The notes under the pieces: generated by a model
What the model saw: only the letters and a program-made list of their open reading frames with translations
What the model was told of the DNA's origin: nothing
Database searches by the model: none
Shown here: positions 15,863-24,568 of the stretch, one piece after another
How the letters are laid out: every line of letters starts with the position of its first letter
Position numbering within the stretch: position 1 is the first letter of the stretch
Program-made: the position numbers and the translations under genes
Source of the DNA: CAZJJK01 sp964546285
GTDB taxonomy: Bacteria; Spirochaetota; Spirochaetia; Treponematales; Breznakiellaceae
Assembly (NCBI GenBank): GCA_964546285.1
Contig: CAZJJK010000004.1
Span: 17,000-80,999 of the forward strand
Direction: 5' to 3'
DNA length: 64,000 nucleotides

Positions 15863-17928
15863 ATTAAGCTTCGTTAATGGATCCTCAAATAGTTCAAAGC
15901 GAAGTTCTAGTTGAATGCCACGCTGTGAAAGCACGGTAATATTTTTACCGATACAATCAGGAATATACGATCCTTCTATATCGAAGAATCCCATTTTTTT
16001 GGGAAAGAGAATACAGGTTTCGCCATCATATCTTATATCCGCGATACGTTTGGGGAAGGGAACTAAGAACAGTAAAAAATCAGACGATCCTCCGCCCAAA
16101 CTTAAACGTTGTCCAGCCTTAATAATATGAGTATTACGGCGACCAATATTTGGATTTTGATCTTTTACCCATAAACGTAATAATAAACGTCCGCTTTTTT
16201 TTACTATAATCGGCTCATCTGGAATATCAATAAAATCTGATTTTAACACAGGGTTGCTTATCTTAGGAGAGCCTTTTTTATGCGATTTAGTACTATTTTT
16301 TTCTTGAATGATTTCGCTTATACCTTCTCGCCTTGTTTGAAAAGAAGATAATAGCTCCGCGGCGTTATCACGCGGTTTAACAACACTTGCGAGAAACTCC
16401 GCGGTATTATCTCGCGGAGCTTGCGCGCCGGCGAGTAAGTCCGCGGCGTTATCACGCGGTCTGACAACACTTGCGAGAAATTCCGCGGTATTATCACGCG
16501 GAGCTTGCGCGCCGGCGAGTAAGTCCGCGGCGTTATCACGCGGTCTGACAANNNNNNNNNNNNNNNNNNNNNNNNNNNNNNNNNNNNNNNNNNNNNNNNN
16601 NNNNNNNNNNNNNNNNNNNNNNNNNNNNNNNNNNNNNNNNNNNNNNNNNNNGCCCGCGCGCCGGCGAGCAAGTCAGCGGTATTATCACGCGGTTGATGTG
16701 CTTCTAAATGATTCTTTGATTTATTTAAGGGTGGTTTATAATTAGCGATACTAGTGCGATTATTTGCTTTATTGTGTCGATAAAGCAAAACAAATAAAAA
16801 TGTTAATAGTAATAGTACAATGATTATCCCGATTATGACCCATAAAAGGAAGCCGCGCTTTTTAGTTATTGAATCATATACATCAATCCAAGTGGTTTCT
16901 TCATTTTCATTTTTAATTTCGTCAGAACGACTAAAATTTTGTTCAACTGTGGTTTCCGCTGAGATTACCGTTTCTTCATTAGATAAGAGCGATGAAGAAT
17001 CACCACTAGGATGAGTTTTATCGGTGGACACCGATTTGTTAAGAGTCGGAGCTTCTTCGATAATATCAATTTTCTGTTCGATTTTATCGCTTGTTTGTTT
17101 TGTTTCCTCTTTAATGTAATCAGAATTGTCTAAAATTAAAGCCTGTTCAATATCCTCAGTCGCAGTAGCTTCATAATCAGGTTGGGCATAACTTTCTGTG
17201 TTCTCAGCTAATGAATATTCGCTATCGCCGCCATCACTTAATGAAAGTGTTTCAATTTTCTGAATTTGTTCCTCATTGATAGAAGGTCTATAACTAGAAT
17301 CTGTAAACCCATTGGAAACATTAGGGGATAAATCTGAAACATCCGCTTTTTCTTTCTCTATAAAATCGCTATTCAAAGGTAGATTGAGGAACTCGTAATC
17401 AATTGAATGTCGATAAAAATACGCTTTCAAATCAGCTAAATCGCTATCAGCTACGGCACGTGATCTAGCATTTACTTCAGAATTATCTGAAGTTTCAGCA
17501 ATTCCATCAGAAATAATTACGATTGATAATATTCTTCCGGCTGGCAAACTAGCGATATAGTCATGAAGAAAGGCTATAGAAGATGAAAGGTCGGTATAGG
17601 AACCTAGAGGAAGAATAGAATAGACTCTTGTAGCGAAAGCCTTTATATCGCCAGGTCCATCTATGCGTCTTGAGAATTCAACACGGACCGAATCATCGAA
17701 AGTAAGAAGGTGAATTGTGTCACCAACTGCTAAACGTTTTTGTATAAAGGGGCCAGTAATAAAATCCGCGGTTTCTGCCTGATGTGTAAAGACACTAGCG
17801 GAACTATCCAAAAGCAGAACAAGATCGCGACCGCTATTCATTTCCGGAGAGAGATATATACTATTATCCTGAGCGAAAACTGGCGCTAGAAAGATGGTTA
17901 GGAACGCGATGGCCAACCAGCGTTTCAT
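15830..17928 (-). CDS. Membrane VWA-domain protein with PRDN repeats, interrupted by an assembly gap
   Basis: The protein starts with a signal peptide (MKRWLAIAFLTIFLAPVFAQ; ATG at 17928, with a TTG at 17949 possible). A von Willebrand A domain follows with the metal-site motif DSSAS, a Thr in GSYTDLSSS and ISDG. Next come an acidic Ser/Glu/Thr-rich linker, one transmembrane helix (FLLWVIIGIIIVLLLLTFLF) and a basic patch. A tandem repeat with PRDN cores follows. The 100-N gap at 16552-16651 shifts the frame, so the translation directly after it is spurious. In the frame ending at 15830 the PRDN repeat resumes and runs into a conserved-looking domain of about 140 residues, with NIGRRNTHIIKAGQRLSLGG. 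I read this as one gene. It is probably co-transcribed with greA, whose stop lies 10 nt upstream. Confidence 0.75.
16337..16695 (-). repeat. Tandem 42-bp (84-bp dimer) coding repeat, PRDN motif
   Basis: Half-units of 42 bp encode 14 residues of the form xPRDNxAxxLAxxx. Two types alternate, RPRDNAADLLAGAQ and APRDNTAEFLASVV, giving an 84-bp dimer. Five half-units are visible below the gap and one above it. Each contains a near-inverted CCGCG...CGCGG core. The repeat identity explains why the assembly broke here. If the unit length is constant, the real gap is 35 + 42n bp rather than 100. Confidence 0.85.
16552..16651. other. Assembly gap, 100 N
   Basis: Exactly 100 N lie inside the PRDN tandem repeat of the VWA gene. 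The length is a placeholder: flanking repeat phase requires a real length that is 2 modulo 3 to keep the reading frame, which 100 does not satisfy. Confidence 0.95.
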
Positions 17929-17938
17929 ATCTCTATCG

Positions 17939-20617
17939 TTATATATCAACCGATATATCGGTCACTGTATATTTTACCTTCTCGTCATTGATTGAGAAGT
18001 CAAAATGGTCTCCTTTACGCTTATTCAAAACAGCGCCTCCGAATGGGGATAAATAGGAGATTATATTATTATCTGGATCGGATTCCCAGGGACCCAATAT
18101 AGTAAACACCTCTTCATCTCCCGTGCTTTCATTTTTCAAAAATACTTTCGTTCCAAATGCGACACGTGAATTATTGACTGTTGATGGATCAAATATCTGT
18201 GCTCTTTCTATTTCATCCTTCATGCGAGCTACTGTTGCGTTAAGGATTTCTTGTCTTTCTTTAGCGGCTTTGTATTCAGCGTTTTCGCGTAAATCTCCTA
18301 AAGCTAAAGCCGCGGCTATTTCTTTTGAATTAGCCGGGACCTCTTCTTCTATTATTTTTTGCAAATCTCTCTGCTTGTCTGTATATCTAGAGGCTGTTAC
18401 AATAAGTCCTCGGTTTACTATGGTCTTTTCGTCAGCGCCATAAAATTTAAATCCTGGATGTTTGTCAAGAATACTATTTCTTAATCGCAGTTTTATCGTT
18501 GGATCGAGATCCTTAACATCATCAACTAAGGTGTATATTCGTGTAATAGTATCAACATCTGATCGGTCAATAAAATCAGTAAGAACTTTTTCTTTAAATA
18601 GGATATTCTGGATTTGTTTATTTATCTTTCTGTTTTCGGTAGTTTCATGATGGTTCTCTATTTCTCTATAGCTTGTGTCAAGAACATGAATTAAAACAAT
18701 AAGCTGCTTTTCAAAACTTAGGCCGGACTTTTCAAACCATTCTTCTTCTCGTAAATTTCTAAAAATCCATACAATCGCTTCTTTATATTCACGGAAATTT
18801 TCAAAACAATTAACGACCATTGACACAAGTTTTGATTCATATCCTCCTGCGTGCAATTCGTTAATTATTGATTGCGATAAAGCGTATGGAAATAAACGGA
18901 GATAGAAATCAGCCCAGTTTGGAATAAATAATTTAATATGATTTAAGAAATCCTTACGTAGATCCGTGTCTTTCATGTTAAGGTAGATAGCTACTGGATC
19001 TTCAATAGCGTCAAATAGTTCCGCAAAGTTAAAACCAATCTCAACATTGAGATAGGGGAAACGGCCAACAAAATCCTTGACAAATAGATACGATGCGACA
19101 ATAGTCTCATTCGCGGATGAAAATGATTTCAAGTAGGCAGAGAAATAGTTAAACATTTCAACAAAAAATTCGGAATCTGGTTCAGCGGCTTTTACGAATG
19201 AACGAAGGGTTTGGATACGATTAAAGAAACTCTTTTCAGCTTTGAATTCATTAAATAATTTTTCTTCTACGGAAATTGGACGATCACGAACAACAAATTG
19301 ATCAATATTAGTTGAATTTACACCAAAAGCTGGATCGTTCTTAAGTAGATCACGTGCCTTTGTACTCCAACTCGTCCATTCGCCAGCGGTAAGAATACTT
19401 GGTACTAGTTCAGCCTTAACCTTTTTTATATCACATGAATTGTCAAAGCTTCTTATTATCGTTTTCAATGTCCATAAATGATCAGTTTTAATCTTTTGAT
19501 ATAACTTATCCTTTTTGGAAGTGGCTTTTAGAACCCAAATATGGTTTTTATGTAAGGTTTGGAGAGCGTTCACAGCCATTTTTAGTGACATTGAATGTTT
19601 TCTTTTTTTCGCGAAATCTATTGTTATTTCATCGCCAGAAACTGACGCGATACGGCCGACCCCCCAGGTTCTATGATATACAAAATTTCCAGCGTCAAAA
19701 GCTATGTGCTTTTCAAAATCGGCGATAGCCTCATGAACGTTACGCCAACTTTGGGTTAAGTTGGAAAGACGTATATAATCTTCAAGCTGACTGTGGCTAG
19801 AGAATTTTTCTCTGTAACATTCAACAATTTCCTTGCGAGCCCAAGAGTCTCGTTCGTCATATTGAAGGATCTGCTTTAAAATACTCAATGAAGTTTCTAA
19901 ATCATCGATTTTACGACATGAATGGTATAATTCTTGAAGAAGAATAGCGGCTTTATCCTCACTGATATTCTTTTCAACCTTTTTCTGAACATGAAGGAAA
20001 AAATCGATATCCTCTGGGCAAAGTGTGATCAATTTGGACCAAATCTCACGCACATTTGTGAATAATTTTTTGTTAACATAACGATGTAGGGCTTTCTTAA
20101 AATAATCAGTGGAGTTTTCAATATCACCTTGTGTTTCATAATATTCAGCTAGGGCTTTAGTGATATCGGCTTCCTCGTAATCTACTTTTACAAGGCGTTC
20201 CCATATTGGATATATATTTTCATCATCATCAATATTTTTATAGTAATCAGCTAACATACGGAGGGCAAACTTAGATTCGCCAAAATCCAATATTCTTTCA
20301 CACAAATATTGGACAATATTCCATTTATGATTATCAACAAATATAGTTATTAGGTTTACTAAGGCTGAATCGTCTATTACCTGATGAGATAAAGCAATCA
20401 TGCCGGATAAATAGAGCCCAATTATACTATTTTTTGTGTGGGCTAAATGCTCGTCGCATATTTTTTTCATATCATCAGCGATATGATTTTCGCGGGCTTG
20501 CTTCAGGATCGCATCCAGTTCCTTAAATTGGCCAATGGAATAGTTGCTGAGTGTAGCTCTCGTCCACTTTTCTTCGTTCAGCATGTCTTGCACGTTCTTC
20601 ATGAGCGTTTCTGGCAT
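17939..20617 (-). CDS. greA: Transcription elongation factor GreA with long N-terminal extension
   Basis: GreA rescues backtracked RNA polymerase by stimulating transcript cleavage. The C-terminal 150 residues are a complete GreA: a coiled coil with LGDLRENAEYKAAKER holding the acidic tip residues, then a globular domain ending NKRKGDHFDFSI. About 740 residues precede it, against 158 in E. coli GreA. They are helical and TPR-like at first (YYETQGDIENSTDYFKKAL) and include a small domain around 350-400 with YHRTWGVGRIASVSGD. Long GreA forms of this type are known in spirochaetes. The frame opens at a GTG (20623), but AGGAG stands 8 nt before the ATG at 20617, which I prefer. Confidence 0.92.
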   Translation of the reverse strand: MPETLMKNVQDMLNEEKWTRATLSNYSIGQFKELDAILKQARENHIADDMKKICDEHLAHTKNSIIGLYLSGMIALSHQVIDDSALVNLITIFVDNHKWNIVQYLCERILDFGESKFALRMLADYYKNIDDDENIYPIWERLVKVDYEEADITKALAEYYETQGDIENSTDYFKKALHRYVNKKLFTNVREIWSKLITLCPEDIDFFLHVQKKVEKNISEDKAAILLQELYHSCRKIDDLETSLSILKQILQYDERDSWARKEIVECYREKFSSHSQLEDYIRLSNLTQSWRNVHEAIADFEKHIAFDAGNFVYHRTWGVGRIASVSGDEITIDFAKKRKHSMSLKMAVNALQTLHKNHIWVLKATSKKDKLYQKIKTDHLWTLKTIIRSFDNSCDIKKVKAELVPSILTAGEWTSWSTKARDLLKNDPAFGVNSTNIDQFVVRDRPISVEEKLFNEFKAEKSFFNRIQTLRSFVKAAEPDSEFFVEMFNYFSAYLKSFSSANETIVASYLFVKDFVGRFPYLNVEIGFNFAELFDAIEDPVAIYLNMKDTDLRKDFLNHIKLFIPNWADFYLRLFPYALSQSIINELHAGGYESKLVSMVVNCFENFREYKEAIVWIFRNLREEEWFEKSGLSFEKQLIVLIHVLDTSYREIENHHETTENRKINKQIQNILFKEKVLTDFIDRSDVDTITRIYTLVDDVKDLDPTIKLRLRNSILDKHPGFKFYGADEKTIVNRGLIVTASRYTDKQRDLQKIIEEEVPANSKEIAAALALGDLRENAEYKAAKERQEILNATVARMKDEIERAQIFDPSTVNNSRVAFGTKVFLKNESTGDEEVFTILGPWESDPDNNIISYLSPFGGAVLNKRKGDHFDFSINDEKVKYTVTDISVDI

Positions 20618-20683
20618 CGTCACAACTCCTCACCCGCTGGGTGTTACGCGGATAAACTCCGTTCTCTCTAAAAGAGAAACCCG

Positions 20684-21622
20684 TCAACCGACATAGCGCT
20701 TATAAATCTCAGAATCCATAACCTTAATTTTCAATAAGGTTTCATCGATTTTTGATCGATCTTCTCCAGCGTTGATATAATGATCGATTAACCAAAAGTA
20801 GCGATTAATAAGCCTGGGTACAAGGCTGCCCGCTTCAGCTGGATGATCACGTATATCGTTTTCCAGAGAAAATATAGTCTGCTTGAGCTTACCAAGCTCA
20901 ATAGCCCTTAATTCACGTTTTACAGTAAGCACGCTGAATAATACACCATAAACGGGTATCCATTCCTCAAGCTCTGGTGTTTTATAGCCTAATTCCGCCA
21001 CTTTCTGATAAAGTAGCAGAATCAATTCAGATTCAAGCTTGGAGAAATCAATCTTCTGGGGGTTAATAAAAAAAGCTTCACGAAATAAAGCTTTAGCTGA
21101 TCTAGGATTATTTATTAAGGCATGAAGATCGGCCAATTCAGCCAAAACTTCAGCGTCATCTGATTTTTGTCTTACCGCTTCTTCAAGGTATTTCATGGCT
21201 TGATCGTAATCACCCAAACGCTTAAAACAATGGCCGATATAATAAAGCGTCTCATAATCAGGGCGTTCCGCCGTTTCGGCCATGAACGCCTTAAAATGTG
21301 ATAACGCAAAAGAAAAAGCGTATTGCCTAATGGCGTAAACGCAAGCTTCGTACCCTTTACCAATCCGCTCGAGAAAAACAATGAATGATTTCCAATTGCT
21401 AATAGCGGTTTGACCGCGTTCGTAATTCCCTTTTAGAGCGATGATATTCTTATTCCTTTCTAACCACCAATTTACGCATTTCAGAGCAAAAACGACCTCT
21501 GGATTCTCAAAATCAAGCTGGAGAGCTTCCTCAAGAAACAATACAGCTGTCTCTGCGTCGGTAGACTTTAAACTTTCGTACGCTTTCTGCAGGAATTCCT
21601 GTACTGACGTCTGATTATCCAT
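20684..21622 (-). CDS. TPR-repeat protein of unknown function
   Basis: The 312-residue protein has tetratricopeptide repeats, clearest at about 75-200: ETLYYIGHCFKRLGDYDQAMKYLEEAV and DAEVLAELADLHALINNPRSAKALFREAF. No signal peptide or membrane segment is visible, so it is probably cytoplasmic. It heads an apparent operon with greA (60 nt downstream) and the VWA protein. A strong promoter lies 72 nt before its ATG. TPR proteins are scaffolds; the partner could be the TPR-like arm of the long GreA, but that is only a guess from adjacency. Confidence 0.8.
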   Translation of the reverse strand: MDNQTSVQEFLQKAYESLKSTDAETAVLFLEEALQLDFENPEVVFALKCVNWWLERNKNIIALKGNYERGQTAISNWKSFIVFLERIGKGYEACVYAIRQYAFSFALSHFKAFMAETAERPDYETLYYIGHCFKRLGDYDQAMKYLEEAVRQKSDDAEVLAELADLHALINNPRSAKALFREAFFINPQKIDFSKLESELILLLYQKVAELGYKTPELEEWIPVYGVLFSVLTVKRELRAIELGKLKQTIFSLENDIRDHPAEAGSLVPRLINRYFWLIDHYINAGEDRSKIDETLLKIKVMDSEIYKRYVG

Positions 21623-21693
21623 GTTCTTCCGGATTCCGGCTAAGGCGCTTGATCAACTATGCGGATATCTGATAATAATTCCGCCCAAAATTC

Positions 21694-21721
21694 ATTATAA
21701 CGTTTTCGCCAGCTTAGTCAA
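21694..21721 (-). promoter_or_regulatory. Sigma70 promoter for the TPR-greA-VWA operon
   Basis: On the minus strand TTGACT (21716-21721) is separated by 16 nt from a perfect TATAAT (21694-21699). The predicted transcript start leaves an untranslated leader of roughly 65 nt. rpe is transcribed in the opposite direction from the same intergenic space; a weaker candidate for it is TTGATC (21649) with GATAAT (21671). Confidence 0.7.
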
Positions 21722-21766
21722 TTACAGCTTCTTTACAAAAAGCTGGACGGCTATTATTATCCGTTC

Positions 21767-22417
21767 ATGCCGAATAGAATTATCGCGCCTTCATTGCTTT
21801 CGGCCGATTTCGCTAGATTAGAGTCAGCGGTATCCACCATTTCTTCGGCTGGAGCGCCATGGGTGCATTTCGACATAATGGATGGGTCCTTTGTTCCTAA
21901 TTTAACCTTTGGCACGAAGGTTGTACGCGATTTGAGGCCTCTCTGTTCTTCTGTTTTTGATGTTCATCTAATGGTTGAACATCCTGAGCGTTATGTTGAG
22001 GGTTTCGCGGAAGCTGGCGCTGATTTTATTACCTTTCATAGCGAGGCTTGTATTCACGCACATCGTTTAGTTGCGGAAATACGAAAGCTTGGTAAGAAGC
22101 CAGGAATATCTATTGTACCTGCAACCCCAATTAGCGTATTAGAAGAATTATTACCTTATATAGATTTGGTTCTGGTGATGACGGTAGACCCAGGGTTTGG
22201 CGGACAAACAATGATCACTTCCTGTCTAAAAAAAATAGCGGGATTGAAACAGGCAAGAAGCGATGGAGGATACCATTTCCTAATATCCGCTGATGGCGGT
22301 CTTAATAAAGAAACCGCTAAGGCGGCTTGGAACGCGGGCGTTGATGTTTTAGTTACTGGATCGGCTTTTTTCAACGCTCCAGATAAATCGGCTTTTATTA
22401 AAGCTTTGTTGCGTTAA
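21767..22417 (+). CDS. rpe: Ribulose-phosphate 3-epimerase
   Basis: Rpe interconverts ribulose-5-phosphate and xylulose-5-phosphate in the pentose phosphate pathway. The 216-residue TIM barrel shows IAPSLLSADFARLE, VHFDIMDGSFVPNLTFG with metal-ligand His and Asp, DVHLMVEHPERY, LVMTVDPGFGGQ and ISADGGLNKETA, and ends with a phosphate-binding VTGSAFF. The ATG has no clear Shine-Dalgarno sequence. It is divergent from the TPR-greA operon and followed after 61 nt by an exported TPR protein. Confidence 0.96.
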   Translation: MPNRIIAPSLLSADFARLESAVSTISSAGAPWVHFDIMDGSFVPNLTFGTKVVRDLRPLCSSVFDVHLMVEHPERYVEGFAEAGADFITFHSEACIHAHRLVAEIRKLGKKPGISIVPATPISVLEELLPYIDLVLVMTVDPGFGGQTMITSCLKKIAGLKQARSDGGYHFLISADGGLNKETAKAAWNAGVDVLVTGSAFFNAPDKSAFIKALLR

Positions 22418-22457
22418 CCGTAGCTCTGGTTTGAGTTGCGTCGGCAAATAGCCGATA

Positions 22458-22480
22458 ATCGATGCAGAGGTTTCATCGAT
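22458..22480 (+). promoter_or_regulatory. Hairpin enclosing ribosome binding site
   Basis: A 7-bp stem (22458-22464 with 22474-22480) closes a 9-nt loop that contains AGAGG, the probable Shine-Dalgarno of the next gene. The 3' arm includes the first two bases of the ATG at 22479. Folding would hide the start, so translation may depend on opening it. A second small stem-loop (22441-22455) precedes it. Confidence 0.4.
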
Positions 22481-23531
22481 GTCTAGACGTAGCCTATTGA
22501 TAGTGTTTTTTATTTCTTTCGTGGCGGTTTTAAATGCCGAGACGGTTTTTTCAACTGAGGCGCTAAAACGCGGCATCGATCTTTATGGAGAAGGTGATTG
22601 GCGAAATTCAATCCTTGAATTTCGCAAAATAGCTACCTTGTCATTGGATCCAAAAGAGCTGATTGAGGCAGCGTATTGGATCGCGATGTCTGAAATGAAT
22701 ATTGGGGAATACGAGGCCGCGCTTCAGGATATAGAAAGAGTCTTGGCGCAGGAAAACACCGATAAATGGCGATATTTTGACGCTATGTATCAAAAAGGTA
22801 GAATATTATTCTATTTGGGGCGTCAAGACGAAGCTATTATTATTTTATACACGTATTTAGAAAAAGCGCCCGATAACAATTCTATTTCAGCGGCTTATTA
22901 TTGGATAGGAGAATCTTTATATTCATTAGGACGCACTGAAGAAGCGAGATCGATTTTTTCTAAAATAATAGATAAATTTCCAGATAGCGCAAAATATGAA
23001 GCCGCGTCTTACAGGATAGCTTTGATAGACCAAAAGAGCGTGGAAACCGAGTTATTGAAGTTGCTTAAGTGGAGTCATGAAGAATCACTAAAAACAGTGG
23101 AGGAATATCAAAAACGAGAACGCTCTTATGAACAGGCTATAATAGCTTACCAAAAACGAATAACAGAAATGATGAAGGATACGCGTTTGGCTGATTTGGA
23201 AACGGCAAATGCCGAGCTAGAAGCGATAAATCTGGATTTAGAAGCGAAATATATAGCAGAACAGGTGAAAGTAGGAAAACTGGAGGAGTTAATTAGGATT
23301 GCTGAGGCTGAAGCAGCTTTAACTATGAAGAAAATGTCGGAATTGGAAAAAGAACTATCAAGTGCCAAAGCTGACGCGGCGGCAGCACAAGAAGCTATGA
23401 ATCGCGCTCCAAGTACAAACGTTGAACGTGTTGATCGCTTACTAGAGTTAAAGGCTCAAGCGCTTGATATTAAAGAGACGATCGTTAACCGCTTGTTACA
23501 GGATGTCGGGAACGTGGAGGCTGTTGAATGA
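22479..23531 (+). CDS. Exported TPR protein with coiled-coil C-terminus
   Basis: A signal peptide (MSRRSLLIVFFISFVAVLNA) is followed by TPR repeats over about 25-190, including YYWIGESLYSLGRTEEARSI, resembling the periplasmic YbgF/BamD type. A long charged coiled coil follows over about 195-310 (LETANAELEAINLDLEAKY). It probably acts in the periplasm or at the outer membrane as a scaffold. The stop region overlaps the next ATG by 4 nt, linking it to the following exported protein. I cannot name the family further. Confidence 0.8.
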   Translation: MSRRSLLIVFFISFVAVLNAETVFSTEALKRGIDLYGEGDWRNSILEFRKIATLSLDPKELIEAAYWIAMSEMNIGEYEAALQDIERVLAQENTDKWRYFDAMYQKGRILFYLGRQDEAIIILYTYLEKAPDNNSISAAYYWIGESLYSLGRTEEARSIFSKIIDKFPDSAKYEAASYRIALIDQKSVETELLKLLKWSHEESLKTVEEYQKRERSYEQAIIAYQKRITEMMKDTRLADLETANAELEAINLDLEAKYIAEQVKVGKLEELIRIAEAEAALTMKKMSELEKELSSAKADAAAAQEAMNRAPSTNVERVDRLLELKAQALDIKETIVNRLLQDVGNVEAVE

Positions 23532-24556
23532 AACGTCGTCTTTTATTAGTTTTATTCTTTCTATACACAATATTTGGCGCCTTAACGCTTGAGGTAACTG
23601 AAGGGCGAATTAAACTAGTCGTTCATGAAGCCAGCGGTCGTTTCTCTCTTTATTATTTATCGAACCTAACTAATAACACATATCAAGCTCTATTTGTAAA
23701 TCAAGATCCCAGGACTAGCTTTTTTTCAGTTTTAATTGATGATCGCGCACATAAAATGGGTGAATCAACGTCTTTTCGTTCACGTGTAGAAAGAGACGGC
23801 TCAGCTGTGGTTTTAGTATTTGAATCGCCGAATATCCAAGTACGTCAGAGCTTTTCATTCATTAAAACAAAGGGTGTTAGTCTGGCTGATGGCGTTCTTA
23901 TTTCTTTTCAAATTATCAATAGGGGTGATAAAGATACGTCTATCGCCGCGCGCTTTTTGTTAGATACGAATCTTGGAGAAAGGAATTCGTCCCCGTTTGG
24001 AACAAACCTACAATCAATCGGAGAAGAAACGCTAATAACACCAAAGAACTCATCGGGTGATTTATGGTGGTTTAGCGGCGATGAAAAACTTGGCTTAATG
24101 GGTAGCATAGTAGGTCCTGAGTTAACAACACCAGCTTCAGTACATTTTGCCAATTGGAAGCGCTTAAATGACGCGACCTGGTCTGTTAACTATAGCGCCA
24201 ATCGTAATTTCAATATGTTGCCCTATTCTATAGGTGATTCAGCTGTATGCTATTATTACGATACTGAAGTTTTAGCTAGGGGCGCGGAGCGATCTATTTC
24301 TTTAGCTTTATCGTATTATAACCCATTAGGGTTTGATACGGCTAAAACTGATACTAATGATCTATCCATCTTGTTAAGGACAAGCTCTGAAGCCGCTGAT
24401 GACCCTGAATTGGCATTGCGTACTGATCTAATCACGATACGTGATTATCTCTTACGTATTGATGATGCTATAAAATCAGGTGGTGATATTTCCGATGAAG
24501 AACTCAAAACCTTTGAAGCGATAATTGATCGATTAAAGCAACGAAATGAGCCATAA
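23528..24556 (+). CDS. Exported beta-rich protein of unknown function
   Basis: The 342-residue protein starts with a signal peptide (MKRRLLLVLFFLYTIFGALT). About 250 residues without obvious helices follow, predicted beta-rich, with recurring Ser/Asn-rich strands and WWFSGDEKLGLMGS near residue 180. A short helical tail (about 290-342) with ISDEELKTFEAIIDRL ends it. I do not recognise the family. It overlaps the preceding TPR gene by 4 nt (ATGA) and is followed 12 nt later by another TPR gene. The three may form one periplasmic or envelope module. Confidence 0.7.
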   Translation: MKRRLLLVLFFLYTIFGALTLEVTEGRIKLVVHEASGRFSLYYLSNLTNNTYQALFVNQDPRTSFFSVLIDDRAHKMGESTSFRSRVERDGSAVVLVFESPNIQVRQSFSFIKTKGVSLADGVLISFQIINRGDKDTSIAARFLLDTNLGERNSSPFGTNLQSIGEETLITPKNSSGDLWWFSGDEKLGLMGSIVGPELTTPASVHFANWKRLNDATWSVNYSANRNFNMLPYSIGDSAVCYYYDTEVLARGAERSISLALSYYNPLGFDTAKTDTNDLSILLRTSSEAADDPELALRTDLITIRDYLLRIDDAIKSGGDISDEELKTFEAIIDRLKQRNEP

Positions 24557-24568
24557 GCCGCATATTCT

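Noticed and set aside
16319..16550. C-terminal tail of the VWA protein in the frame that continues through the 100 N (Ile/Arg/Pro/Ser-rich repeats ending at 16318)
   Set aside because: This is the PRDN repeat DNA read out of frame; the in-frame repeat and an open continuation exist in the frame ending at 15830.
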